A DNA stretch of 64,000 bases. Origin: Streptomyces sp. NBC_00654 (GTDB lineage Bacteria; Actinomycetota; Actinomycetes; Streptomycetales; Streptomycetaceae). The stretch covers positions 4,092,001-4,156,000 of the forward strand of contig NZ_JAPEOB010000001.1 in assembly GCF_026341775.1 (NCBI RefSeq), in the 5' to 3' direction. Within the stretch, counting starts at the first letter, position 1. Every line of letters starts with the position of its first letter. Both the position numbers and the translations under genes were made by a program. The notes beneath the pieces are model-generated. The model was not told where the DNA came from and did not search any database. It was given only the letters and a program-made list of their open reading frames with translations. This document shows, one piece after another, positions 38,301 through 43,531 of the stretch.

Positions 38301-40559
38301 CTCGACGAGGAGTGGGACCGGTGCCGCGCGCAGTGGTCCCAGGACCCCGACAAGAGCGCCGAACTCGCCCTGCTCGACGCCACCCTGCGGGCCCTGCCCG
38401 ACATCCTCACCGGCCGGACCAGGCCGACCGACATCATGTTCCCGCGCGGCTCCGTCGCGCTCGTCGAAGGCACGTACCGCAACAACCGTGTGGCCGACAT
38501 GTACAACCGCGCCATGTCGGACGCGGCGGCCGCCATCGTCGCCGAACGGCTGCGCCTGGACCCGTCCGCACGCCTTCGCATCCTGGAGATCGGCGCCGGC
38601 ACGGGCGGCACGAGCGTGGGGATGTTCGCGGCACTGCGCCCCTTCCAGGACCACATCGAGACCTACACGTACTCCGATCTCTCCAAGGCGTTCCTGAATC
38701 ACGCCCGGACCGAGTACGGACCGGAGGTCCCCTACCTCACCTACGCCCGCTTCGACGCCGAGAAGCCGCCGACGGGCCAGGGCGTGGACGTCGGCGACTA
38801 CGACCTGGTCATCGCCGCCAACGTGCTGCACGCGACGCGCGACACCCGGAACACCATCCGCAACGCCAAGGCGACCATGCGCGACGGTGGGTGGCTCCTG
38901 ATGAACGAACTCGCGACGTTCGATCTCTCCAGCCACCTCACGTTCGGGCTGCTGGAGGGCTGGTGGCTCTTCGAGGACCACGCGCTGCGCGTGCCGGGTT
39001 CGCCCGCGCTGTCACCCGCGAACTGGCGGGAGGTGCTGGCGGGCGAGGGATTCCCGTCGGTCGTCTCCGTGCTGCCCCGGGCACTTGAGCTCGGGCAGCA
39101 GATCATCGCCGCCGAGAGCGACGGGATCGCGCGCCGGACCGTGGCCCCGACGGCACAGCGGAAACCCGCGACCGGGCGCACATCGGCGAAGACCGTGCCG
39201 GAGACCCCCGCACCACCGAAACCCGCTCCCGCCCGGGCGGCCCCCGCAGCACCGGAAACCCCGGTCGCCCCGGTACTCCCGGCGACTCCGGTACGGATCC
39301 CGGCCCAGTCGGTGGACGGGGCCGGGGCCGCGGCGGTCACCGTCCCCGGCGCCGGTACGCGCAGCCGGTCCGGCACCATGGCCGGATACCTCCGCGACCA
39401 GGCGGCACAGACCCTGGGCGTTCCGGCGGAGAAGATCGATCTCTCGGCGCCGCTCAGCGACTACGGGATGGACTCCATCCTGGTCCTCCAGCTCACGAAC
39501 GCGCTGCGCGAGGATCTCGGCGAGGTGTCGTCCACCCTGCTCTTCGAAGCCGAATCCATCGAGGAGCTCGCCGATCACTTCCTGACGGCCGGCGGCGGCG
39601 ATGTGGAAGCCCTCATCGCACGGCTGGACTCCGCGGCGGAGACGCCCGCCTCCGGTGCCGTTCCCGGTGACGCCTCCCCGCCGTCGCCGGAGCCCCCGGA
39701 CCGGACAGCGCCTCCCGCCCCGTCCACGTCGCACCCCATCGCCGCGCTCTTCCGCACCGCGCTGGAGACCGGCACCCCGCAACAGGCCGCCGACCTGCTG
39801 TCGATCGCCGCCCGGCTCCGGCCGACCTTCGCGGCCGGGGCGGGACCCGAGCCGGAGACCCTGCGGCTCTCGGAGGGCGAGCAGGGGCCGGCGCTGGTCT
39901 GCCTGCCCTCCCTCATCGCCCCCACCGGCCCGTTCCAGTACGTGAAGTTCGCCGCGGCACTCCGCGACCGCCGTCAGGTATGGACGGCCGCCGTCCCCGG
40001 ATACGAGGCCGGGGAGCCGCTGCCCGTGAACCTGGACGCCGCCGCGGACCGGCTCGCGGACAAGCTGCTGCGGCGGTTCGAGGGCCGGCCGTTCGCCATC
40101 GGCGCCTATTCCTCCGGGGGGTGGCTGGCTCACGAGCTCGTACGACGGCTGGAGTCGGCCGGCGCTCCGCCCGCCGCCCTGGTGCTGCTCGATACGCCCC
40201 GGTCGGCCGGGGAGGCCATGGCCCGGGGCATGACGGTGATCACGCGGCGGCTGCTGGACCGGTTCCCGCGGCTTCCGGTCGTCGACGAACAGCTCACGGC
40301 GATGGCGTGGTACGCGCGGTTGCTCGACGGCTGGCGCCCGCTGCCGGTGACCACCCCGACCCTGCTGGTGCGGGCCGCGGAGGACCGGGCCCTGCCCGAA
40401 CTGCTCGGCGACGACACCCGTGTCGGCTGGCCGCTGGAACACCTGGGGACCGAGGTCGCGGGGGACCACTTCTCCATGCTGGAGGAACACGCCGATGCGA
40501 CCGCCCTCGCGGTACATCGGTGGCTGTCCGAACACAGCGACGTCCGGGAGAGGTTCTGA
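20373..40559 (+). CDS. chxE: Five-module trans-AT polyketide synthase of glutarimide (cycloheximide) type
   Basis: A single 6,728-residue AT-less type I PKS starting at ATG 20373 behind AGGAGGA. Approximate domain order by position: module 1 KS (20.40-21.72 kb, Cys181), DH (22.26-23.1, His659/Asp827), KR (23.67-24.26), ACP (Ser1401). Module 2 has KS (24.87-26.18, Cys1669), a DH-fold domain without the catalytic dyad read as a B branching domain (26.64-27.54), and ACP (Ser2458). Module 3 has KS (Cys2724), KR (30.4-31.0) and ACP (Ser3661). Module 4 has KS (Cys3921) and ACP (Ser4437). Module 5 has KS (Cys4679), DH (His5162), KR, C-methyltransferase (EIGAGTGG near residue 6075), ACP (Ser6368) and TE (Ser in GAYSSGG near 6580). 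Starting from malonamyl-ACP, this order predicts a glutarimide carrying the linear precursor of cycloheximide. The symbol follows the published cycloheximide PKS as I remember it and is tentative. Confidence 0.88.
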   Translation: MSTAGPAPASDDVAIIGLALRFPGADTLEELSRHLIAGRSLISEVPSERWSKERYFGDPKRGAQRTNSIWGGFIEHADCFDAGFFNISPREAESMDPQQRMALELAWRALEDAGYAASGLAGTETGVFMGVCHADYAEMMEREGARTDVYFPTGTAYSIIANRVSYHFDFQGPSITNDTACSSSLVSVYEAVRALRNGECGLALAGGVNLIWSPKHFVAFSQASMLSRTGRASAFDESADGYVRGEGGAVLLLKPLAQAVADGDLVHAVIKGVATNHGGRTNSLTVTNPAAQANLIEKLYTRAGIRPETVSYIEAHGPGTPVGDPIEIMALKRAFRNLHTAQGTVAEPSSCGIGSVKTNIGHLEGAAGVAGIAKVIGSLAHRTLPATVNFRNQNRLIKFEDSPFHVVRDTRPWDAPPAGADGRIPPRRAGVSSFGFGGTNAHVVLEEHPAGDGAADTGREGADDAVHREAQLVPLSAKTPERLRAVAGNLLAHLREQPSQALADIAYTLRTGRDPMPARVAFVVAGRDELTLLLQEFADGTRAEGQVHLGDGAAGAGGGADVLRTTGARWVNGEAVDWADQHGRGDLRARPRRVRLPGYPFARERHWFRTPPKETTTGTTPPTSGSAVSHPLVHTDTSGPTGKRYSSAFTGEEPFLASHIVGGRRVLPAAAQVEMARAAVVRAVGRDAEEPAVLRLRNVAWTRPLVVGDSPVDAHVALTPQDSGAMAFEISTGATEPVAHSSGIVVIGGPERPERLDLDRLLAACPGERAPAEVYAAFHARGLEYGPAMRGLERIRLGTRELVARIGKPAAGRAGDTGCVLPPSVLDAALQASLVLMAQTSDQQADGPALPFAFEELAVYGPCGSETWAWVRRRAGHSTLDMFDIDLCDAQGVVSVALRGLVQRTDPARPAHGTRTGVVTAAVDWVRTPLDAHGEGAAPLPSVRGYLGGGAAGHSAAVENATGFTVTGLPGVAPAHVADGAGAVLDLVFGHVAELVRSKPGGAHRFVTLVDDRTPRHHHAALTGLFRTLVLENPRISGRLVRVAGLDTAPPERIAEILRAEAADRGPDCEIRYGADGTREASRIVELDLGEGPGIPPLKEGGVYWITGGLGGLGLHVARYFGRCAGVTVVLSGRSAPGPASEAALRTLREEGIDARYLPVDVGSKAAVDGAVDALIRDHGTVDGIVHAAGVLRDSYLFTKDVSDLRAVLEPKIDGVLNLDAASRGLALDFFVAFSSVAGVFGNPGQSDYAAANTFLDAFAHHRRALVGLGERTGRTCAVGWPLWADGGMTMDPVTREAMRRDRGWEPLPTEDGLRVLGRVLRDGPEQVVVAYGAAATLTAVAAPPPRAPASVPVDTVPAVAGEDLTERTTELLRRVVGDVLHRDPGTIDETVNLVEYGIDSLAILETTSSLEELFGPLSKTIFFEHTSIEGVAGHFIAEHGDTLRAVLGAGDPPPTAAEAAGAPAPAAPSHLAPVTATPTADDRYDTAPAADRDDYHDIAIIGISGTYPGADTLDELWSVLEEGRHEFREVPRERWDYDAVYSRDRSVLGKSSIRTGTFLQDIDTFDPRYFRISKRDAESMSPEVRMFLRTGVEALEDAGYSRETIHRMYEGDVGVLVGSMSNHYGLYGFQNSLTRGSEASGSYTGTLPNMLSYFYGLTGPSIFVDTMCSGSSTCVHQAVQMLRARECRMVVAGGVNLLLHPYNLISSSQEHFTTATSDVIRSFGVGADGTILGEGVGAVVLKPLVEAERDGDHVYAVIKGTALANAGVRNGFTVPSPRMQARAVEKAIDDAGVDPRTISYVEAHGSGTSLGDPIEVKALTTAYQKYTRDSQFCAIGSVKSNMGHLLHAAGMIGIAKVVLQFQKGKLAPSLHSSVTNPDIDFSRTPFRVQQELATWEPAVTTVDGRRITHPRRAGITSIGAGGMNSHIILEEYPRTDGDPRGTGDGPEELFVFSAMNEAALAAYLGRFRAFLAAGTETDTASIAFTLRVGKNELPHRWAFLARTTGEAIAAVDRYLAGDRDPVAALASGEGRTEDLRTLATTWVGGRSVDWSGAVRGARAPRRVSLPAYPFERVRCWVAQEDGAPSVTAPLALREKLHPFLGRNESDVSGLRYVLDVHLDDLLDYGCTSGERHDSRRTVVPTYAVDLAIAATKVSGFSDGSVVRGLRLPGPVPWTTAARLTTSFDPAADGKSASALVLAEDASGARVAVAAFDVTAGDEDRTPPSGGFRAKAFTGIPVADLTAGPVEPRTRAEFLAELAEGGLGYTPELNGTESAHRLPDGRLVLKVTTPELQRDHVKPNVTLAPHVLAAVAQGIQYEAKRAGFPNWARTAPHRIDEIRLLAEGSAAGEPVAHVVLDVTADNEGLGGSVTLLDRNGEVTAVLRDMWCGDDEGPRKEEGVSADAVDATEGTDSRTPQEDSDGIISFAVDELRDMASGILKFELAELDPRTGFDAFGFDSISLVSLSKRVRERLGIDLTPAVFFDRNTFDSLGRHLAAEYEGPLRVAYERSLPPAPAGHRAAPGHSDPVHDERAEAAATAEAAEAVPETAPLRPAPADPRMPIAVIGAAGRFPGAPGLAAYWANLAAGADNVTAFPLDRYDEAYARIVEASEFPRHAGVLDDVDAFDAAFFRILPREAELMDPQHRLALQTVWNALEHSGYTPSGLPDSTGLFFGVSGTDYATLLAAHGTPPDAFTSTGNAHSMLANRISYVLDIHGPSQPVDTACSSSLVAVHRAVEAIRSGACDAAIAGGVNLLLSVDTFVSAARAGMLSPDGRCKTFASDANGYVRGEGVGAVVLKPLADAERDGDAVLGVIVGNAENHGGRANSLTAPNGAAQTDLVVRALGGIDPRTIGYVEAHGTGTALGDPVEVRALRTAFRQLGGDGTATCGLGSVKTNIGHLEAAAGIAGLLKVLLAMEHSTLPPTRNCDEINPYIQLDGSPFRLVRASEPWERSRGRDGVPVPRRAGVSSFGFGGANCHVVIEDYAGPGADAPAGQEADGPGNRVAVPLSARTEQQLRERARDLLAHIEDNAPRPAPLASIAWTLQTGREAMAVRVGWVVASRSELAENLREFINGTTAPGPRRGTDARQGTGPVPDGLDDVIARWSEGAEVDWRRLHGATGSAPPRRAHLPTYPFARDRYWLPDGAAVTGSTAGTGSAAVTGHAAVPAGAAATTLLVPRWTPKPVTSGGAGGTAYTRHAVVLCGAAAAARDAVGRRLPDARCHTVTTTKQRPESRFTDLSRQVFEIVRTLAGQAGGTTLVQVVTPADGDEAVGLALAGLLRTTTLEHPHITGQVVGLEGEHDADGIAALVVENARHADDGLVLHRGSGRRVRTWAPKTAGGTGTPWRSEGVYLITGGAGGIGAVVARRIARDCARPTLVLVGRSAPDTRTGRLLDELREAGALARYAVADVSRWEEVRHLVSRVGEESGAIHGIIHAAGVIHDAYLTDKSAEEWESVLAPKTDGLVHLDRATAHLPLEAFLLFSSGAAITGNPGQSDYATANAHLGAYAARRNARVAAGERPGRTVSIAWPLWKDGGMTVDDATRAYLRRHRGLVPMESDEGIDALLGAWRLGESGEDQIWVHHGDAAKAVPGRAVTSASAPAAPVAAVSAVSASASVPGTAGGQPDRETLRSVVELFARVTKLPLLDIDADRPLDDMALDSVMIVQLNRELSTVYGEVPTTLFYESPTLRAVAGHFAGRHAPPAPGTRTGAPFAAPSGVPSGTAGTTAARPGSEASGVPGTPGPDEAIAIIGMSGRYPQAANTDEFWENLKAGRDSITEIPPGRWPLDGFYEPDRATAIATGRSYSKWGGFLDDFDAFDPQFFRIAPRDAYTMDPQERLFLQASWEVIEDAGYTREELARRHRSRVGVFAGVTKSGHARHGEARLPSGETVVPALSFASLSARTSYVLDLHGPSLTIDTMCSSSLTAIHEACEHLRRGSCEMAIAGGVNLYLHPSDYVELCRSTMLSSQARVRSFGSGGDGFVPGEGVGAVLLKPLGRALADGDRVLAVVRGTGINHGGRSHGYTVPSPTAQAELIGEVLTRAGIPAREVSCVEAHGTGTELGDPIEVKGLSLAFEESTDERQFCAIGSVKSGIGHLEAAAGIAGVTKAVLQLRHRTLVPSLHAEELNPGIRFDGTPFFVQRTLTPWESERPRIAAVSSFGAGGSNAHVILEEYVAADDGDRAAPDGGEHIVVLSARTPERLRHSAARLLAFLERKDAEGGAVALADLAFTLQTGREAMKERLAVTVASLPELRRVLRGYTENGDGAGTPGVHRGSAGQLPGPVAEISADDDLRELLIERWARAGKHDKLAALWAGGVELDWRTLHATAPPRRISLPTYPFATERFWIGDLEPVRRVTGGGAPAPAEPTPATPAITRPVTPEPTAHVAPEPTDEVDSGLTRDERVARVVAEKIAEVLVMSPDELDGGLAFADYGLDSILAVRLVHLLNETLRIDLSTGVVFDHSSADRLVAHLLAEYGDIDAPAPARAGAADDHPRITPAAPRSAAPEDRPAGRSTGRAPIAIVGMSGRYAGSDTLDDLWTHLVNGDDLVTEATRWDLTDTGADGPARCTRGGFLDGIDRFDPLFFGISGVEAAVMDPQQRLLLEESYKALEDAGYAGRQLSETRCGVYVGCSNGDYQDIVGQDAPAQAFWGNMASLIPARVSYFLNLKGPALAVDTSCSSSLVAIDLACRGLWSGETEMALAGGVFVQSTPRLYERAGRAGMLSATGRCHTFDHRADGFVPGEGVGVLVLKRLDDALADGDHIHGVIRAMGSNHDGATNGITAPSSLSQEHLLRHTYEAFGIDVESIQLLEAHGTGTPLGDPIEFTALTRAFRAGTGRTGYCALGSVKTNLGHTQFAAGVAGVFKILLAMRHEQIPASLHFEKPNPAISIEDSPFYPSTRNHRWEAPPGGGPRRGAVSSFGASGTNAHLVIEEAPPASRVRARAHRSAYLVVLSAHSREQLARQLTALAAHSRRADAPDLGDLAYTLAVGRDRFAHRFACVVADRAELLRILDEGLDGTRAFTGHALPARRGGAGAAKDDGAAVLRRCADPADTGADSDAYRADLTALARHITRGADLDLATVFAAEAHLRVPLPTYPFAGESHWAGPPPSSPAPSARPAAVRTPVTEHPLIHRSEAVPGDSGALRASTVFRGDEPVLRDHTVRGQHVLPGVAQLEMARETAVRAWGADRTKPLLMRDITWVRPAALDGALLSVEVLVKPAKGGELTFEIAAKSDPAGEAVVVSTGRVSPSGTVRPDRVDLAPLRAACAKTVPAERIHQALAAMGIVHGPSLRAVREAHVGDGTVLARLDLPGGAAPADAAYVLPPALLDSAIQASTALHLTEGADSPETVVPFALDRFELLAPCPARVWAVVRVADATRTPTALSRLDVDLVDDDGEICVRMTGYTSRRVKEPAPSLFAPVWEPLPGHASDDAAPSRTDEVLVVGGSAGQRSALARQYPRATVWDLAPGASTDEIASRLRASAAIGHLLWIAPDAGREDGTALLPTDTAGFTAAQEDGVIAAFRMIKALVRTGHDARPLTVTLITRRAMATYDSEPAAPAHAGLHGLFGSLGQEYANWSVRRIDLDTTDLPEDLAALPGHLGNDVLVRRAGQWLVRRWAPNDPGKAERAAYREGGVYVVIGGAGGLGTVWTEHVVQRYGAHVIWIGRRPLDASIEAKLNTGRGSVRYICADAADPVALRAAHEEIRRHHPRIDGVIQAALVLRDQSLARMDEATLRASLGAKIDVSVAMAEVFAEETLDFVLFFSSVQSFTTAAGQANYAAGCTFSDAYAHFLDQHWTCPVKVMNWGWWGSIGSASSELHREHMARWGLVSIEPPEAMAALDTLLGGPQRQVSFVKLRNPDAIEGIDPATRLTVHARARSHVAPAAVVAGTTEPAAWEAMRAIATWRRTERDPLLGRMIRGNLEALGGLGGSGTPSSAADVARLRRRAGILERYGPWLDHALRAVPESAPPLGVLDEEWDRCRAQWSQDPDKSAELALLDATLRALPDILTGRTRPTDIMFPRGSVALVEGTYRNNRVADMYNRAMSDAAAAIVAERLRLDPSARLRILEIGAGTGGTSVGMFAALRPFQDHIETYTYSDLSKAFLNHARTEYGPEVPYLTYARFDAEKPPTGQGVDVGDYDLVIAANVLHATRDTRNTIRNAKATMRDGGWLLMNELATFDLSSHLTFGLLEGWWLFEDHALRVPGSPALSPANWREVLAGEGFPSVVSVLPRALELGQQIIAAESDGIARRTVAPTAQRKPATGRTSAKTVPETPAPPKPAPARAAPAAPETPVAPVLPATPVRIPAQSVDGAGAAAVTVPGAGTRSRSGTMAGYLRDQAAQTLGVPAEKIDLSAPLSDYGMDSILVLQLTNALREDLGEVSSTLLFEAESIEELADHFLTAGGGDVEALIARLDSAAETPASGAVPGDASPPSPEPPDRTAPPAPSTSHPIAALFRTALETGTPQQAADLLSIAARLRPTFAAGAGPEPETLRLSEGEQGPALVCLPSLIAPTGPFQYVKFAAALRDRRQVWTAAVPGYEAGEPLPVNLDAAADRLADKLLRRFEGRPFAIGAYSSGGWLAHELVRRLESAGAPPAALVLLDTPRSAGEAMARGMTVITRRLLDRFPRLPVVDEQLTAMAWYARLLDGWRPLPVTTPTLLVRAAEDRALPELLGDDTRVGWPLEHLGTEVAGDHFSMLEEHADATALAVHRWLSEHSDVRERF

Positions 40560-40683
40560 TGGAGCCGTGTGCCACCGGCACAGCACGGACGGAGCCCGGC
40601 CGCCGGCCGGTGCTCCGCTCCGGGGCCGTCCGACAGGAACGCCGACCGGCCGGGCCCCGGGAGAACCTCTCCGGATGTGCGCG

Positions 40684-41613
40684 ATGAACGATCGCCTGGG
40701 CTTCAGCCTCACACAACTGCGGTACTTCGTCGTATCCGCCGAGCTCGGCAACATCTCGGAGGCGGCCGAGAAGCTGTGCGCCTCGCAGTCGACGGTTTCG
40801 TCGGCCGTGATGCGGCTGGAACGTCAGCTCGGTGTGCAGCTGCTCCTTCGCCATCACGCCCGAGGGGTGAGTCTCACCCCGAGCGGACGCCACCTCCTGA
40901 GGGAGGCGCGCGCACTGCTGGGCCAGGCCAGGAACCTCAAGGCTCAGGGCGATGCCCTGGCGGGCGGCACCGCGGGCCGGCTCGATGTCGGATTCCTCCT
41001 CGCCCTCTCCCCGTTTCTGCTGCCCGTGGCCCACCGGGTGGCCGGGGAGCGGTACGGGGCGCTGCGGCTGAACGTCCACGAGGCGTCCGCCGACGGGGTT
41101 CTGAAAGCCCTTCAGGACGGCCGGTGCGAGCTGGCGGTGACGTACGGCTTCCTGTCGGGCGAGTGCCGGTTTCACCCCCTGGCCGATCTGCCCGTCCATG
41201 CCCTGGTGGCCGATGACGACCCGAGGGGCCTGTCCGGCCCCCTCGGCCTGGACGAGCTGGCCGTCCGGCCACTGGTCACCGTGAACGATCCGGCGGTCCT
41301 CCGCCATACCGAGGCGCTGTTCGCCGACGCCGGTGTCCGTATGCCCCGGGTGATGACGGCGACGAGCGCGGAGACCGTGCGCGGGCTGGTGGCGGCCGGT
41401 GCCGGGTTCACGCTGATGTGCCAGCGGGTGCCGAACACGACGACCTTGGACGGAGGGAGGGTCCGGGAGGTCGAGCTGCTCGGGGATCTTCCCTCCGTGT
41501 CGCTGGGGGTGGCCGTGATGCCGGATCTCACCATGAGCAGCCGGGGCGGAGCCTTCCTGGATGTGCTGAGATCGGCGGTTTCGATCAGCTGCGAGGCGAA
41601 CTCCCATGTGTGA
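40684..41613 (+). CDS. LysR-family transcriptional regulator
   Basis: A 309-residue LysR-type regulator. The N-terminal helix-turn-helix is clear (LTQLRYFVVSAELGNISEAAEKL, then SQSTVSSAVMRLERQLG, LTPSGRHLL). A periplasmic-binding-like effector domain follows from about residue 95. ATG 40684 was chosen; ATG 40675 (three codons earlier) is also possible, and neither has a strong ribosome binding site. It begins 124 nt after the PKS stop on the same strand. It could regulate the divergent OYE/SDR promoter region at 44.6-45.1 kb or the PKS; this is not shown by sequence. Confidence 0.87.
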   Translation: MNDRLGFSLTQLRYFVVSAELGNISEAAEKLCASQSTVSSAVMRLERQLGVQLLLRHHARGVSLTPSGRHLLREARALLGQARNLKAQGDALAGGTAGRLDVGFLLALSPFLLPVAHRVAGERYGALRLNVHEASADGVLKALQDGRCELAVTYGFLSGECRFHPLADLPVHALVADDDPRGLSGPLGLDELAVRPLVTVNDPAVLRHTEALFADAGVRMPRVMTATSAETVRGLVAAGAGFTLMCQRVPNTTTLDGGRVREVELLGDLPSVSLGVAVMPDLTMSSRGGAFLDVLRSAVSISCEANSHV

Positions 41614-41666
41614 ACCGGAGTTCCACCGCCCGGTGCGCGTGATCCCGTACCACCGAGGAGTGTGCC

Positions 41667-43394
41667 GTGCGTCCCGCTGACGGTATGTCCGCCACCGCCG
41701 ACCAGGTCGTCGTCCTCTCGGCGCGGACTCCCGCGCAGCTGGCCGCGTCCGTCGGCAGGCTGTCCGGGTTCCTCGACCGCAACCCGGACACCGGCCTCGC
41801 CGATCTGGCGTTCACGCTCCAGGTGGGACAGGAGGCGATGGGCGAGCGGTACGCGGTCGTGGTGTCCTCGACCGAGGAGCTGAGGGCCGCCCTGCGGGCC
41901 GGCCGGGGACACCCGGGCACCGTGGAGGCGGCCCGGGGGCTGGCCGCGGAGATCCGCGACGACAGCGATCTGCGGGACCTGCTGATACGGCGCTGGGCCG
42001 CCACCGGAGAGCTGTCCCGGCTCGCGTCGCTGTGGGTGTCGGGCATCGAGGTGGACTGGTCGGGACTGCACCGGGAGGCACCGGGCCGGGTGCCGCACCT
42101 GGACTCGGTGCTGTCCGGCCCCCCGGGCACGGCGGGCGAACGCTGGAACCTGTCGAGCGGTCAGCTGGCGATGTACCGGGACCACCGGCGCTGGCCGGAG
42201 CCGATCACCTACAACCTCCCGCTCCTCTTCGAGATCCACGGGGACCTGGACACCGCGGCCCTGGAACGGGCGATCCGGGCACAGACAAGGATCCACCCGG
42301 TGCTGAGCGCGGTCTTCGGGGAGCGGGACGGTGTGCCGTACATGGACATCGACCCGGACCGGGTCCCGTCGTTCGACCGGGTCGGCCCGGGGGCCACCAC
42401 GCGCGCCGGACAGATCGCCGAACTGCGGGCATTGGTCGACGTCCCCTTCGACCTGGCGACGGGCCCCCTGGTCAGGGCCCATCTGGTCTCCCTCGCCGGA
42501 GGGCGACGGCTGCTGTTGATCACCGTGCACCACATCCTGCTGGACGGCACGTCCACGGCGCTCCTGATCCGCACACTCAAGGAGGCCTACCGGGGCCAGG
42601 AGAGTGCGGGCCGGGCCACGTACGGCGACTTCGTCGCATGGGAGGAGGCGATGCTCGCCGGCCCGGGGGCGCGTCGCCACCGGGACCACTGGGTCCGTGA
42701 GCTGGCAGGGCCGCGTACGGCGCTCGCGCTGCCCTACGACCGTCCGTACGACCCGGAACGGATGCCCCGCGTGGATGTGGTGACGATGAGGCTGCCGCCC
42801 GCGCTGGTGACCGCGCTGGCCGGCAGGGCCGGGGAACACCGGGTCAGCGTCGCCATCGTGCTGTTCTCGACGTATGTGCGGTTTCTGCACCGGCTGACCG
42901 GACAGGACGACCTGGTCACGGGCCTGACCGCGGTCGCCCGCTACGAGGAGCGGTTCCAGGACGTGGTCGGCCAGTTCGTGAACTGCCTGCCCATCCGCTC
43001 CACCGGTACCGGCGGCTTTCCCGAGCTGCTCAGATCCATGCAGCGCAAGGTGATCGCCGGCATCGACCACGGAGCCCTCCCCCTGCCGGAGATCGCCCGT
43101 GCGCTGGGAGCGGAGGGAAAGCCGCTGGTGCTGGCGAACTTCCTTTTCCAGAATTTCGACGGCGCCGACCTGCTGACCAATAATTCTTCGGCCGGGCCGG
43201 GGGAATTGGACCTGCGACAGTTCGACGACCTGCCGTACGCCGGAGAGTTCGTTCTCTCGGTGGAGTTCTACCGGGAGGGCGACGGGTACAAAGTGTTCCT
43301 CAAGTACGACGCACAGGTATTTGACGAAACCACGGTGCGGCGTATGAGGGACGAATGGTATTCGGTCATGCAGAAGGAAGCGGGCGTGGAATAG
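41667..43394 (+). CDS. KS-flanking linker fused to a freestanding NRPS condensation domain
   Basis: A 575-residue protein starting at GTG 41667 behind GAGGAG. Residues about 8-145 match the subdomain that follows ketosynthases in the PKS of this cluster: VVVLSARTP, LADLAFTLQ, GQEAM and IRDDSDLRDLLIRRWA have close counterparts after KS4 (IVVLSARTP, LADLAFTLQ, GREAM, ISADDDLRELLIERWA). Residues about 150-570 form a condensation domain with HHILLDG at its active site and the later NCLPI segment. No KS, A or carrier domain is present. C domains make amide or ester bonds, so acyl transfer onto the polyketide or a structural/cyclisation role are possible. The linker suggests it descends from, or docks like, a PKS module. 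The reaction is unknown. Confidence 0.8.
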   Translation: MRPADGMSATADQVVVLSARTPAQLAASVGRLSGFLDRNPDTGLADLAFTLQVGQEAMGERYAVVVSSTEELRAALRAGRGHPGTVEAARGLAAEIRDDSDLRDLLIRRWAATGELSRLASLWVSGIEVDWSGLHREAPGRVPHLDSVLSGPPGTAGERWNLSSGQLAMYRDHRRWPEPITYNLPLLFEIHGDLDTAALERAIRAQTRIHPVLSAVFGERDGVPYMDIDPDRVPSFDRVGPGATTRAGQIAELRALVDVPFDLATGPLVRAHLVSLAGGRRLLLITVHHILLDGTSTALLIRTLKEAYRGQESAGRATYGDFVAWEEAMLAGPGARRHRDHWVRELAGPRTALALPYDRPYDPERMPRVDVVTMRLPPALVTALAGRAGEHRVSVAIVLFSTYVRFLHRLTGQDDLVTGLTAVARYEERFQDVVGQFVNCLPIRSTGTGGFPELLRSMQRKVIAGIDHGALPLPEIARALGAEGKPLVLANFLFQNFDGADLLTNNSSAGPGELDLRQFDDLPYAGEFVLSVEFYREGDGYKVFLKYDAQVFDETTVRRMRDEWYSVMQKEAGVE

Positions 43395-43482
43395 GGGGCA
43401 GTCCACAGCCCGCAGCCCGTGTCGCCGGGGCTCGCGGGCGCGGGGGCAGGGGCAGAAGTAGGGACAGGGACCTGGCCGTGGT

Positions 43483-43520
43483 GCCGGCCGCCGCGTCCGG
43501 GATCCGTCGCGGCGGCCGGC
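43483..43520. terminator. Bidirectional 13-bp-stem hairpin
   Basis: GCCGGCCGCCGCG (43483-43495) and CGCGGCGGCCGGC (43508-43520) pair perfectly around a 12-nt loop. It lies between the convergent condensation-domain and ene-reductase genes, 12 nt past the end of the latter. Confidence 0.75.
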
Positions 43521-43531
43521 GGAGACGGCGG

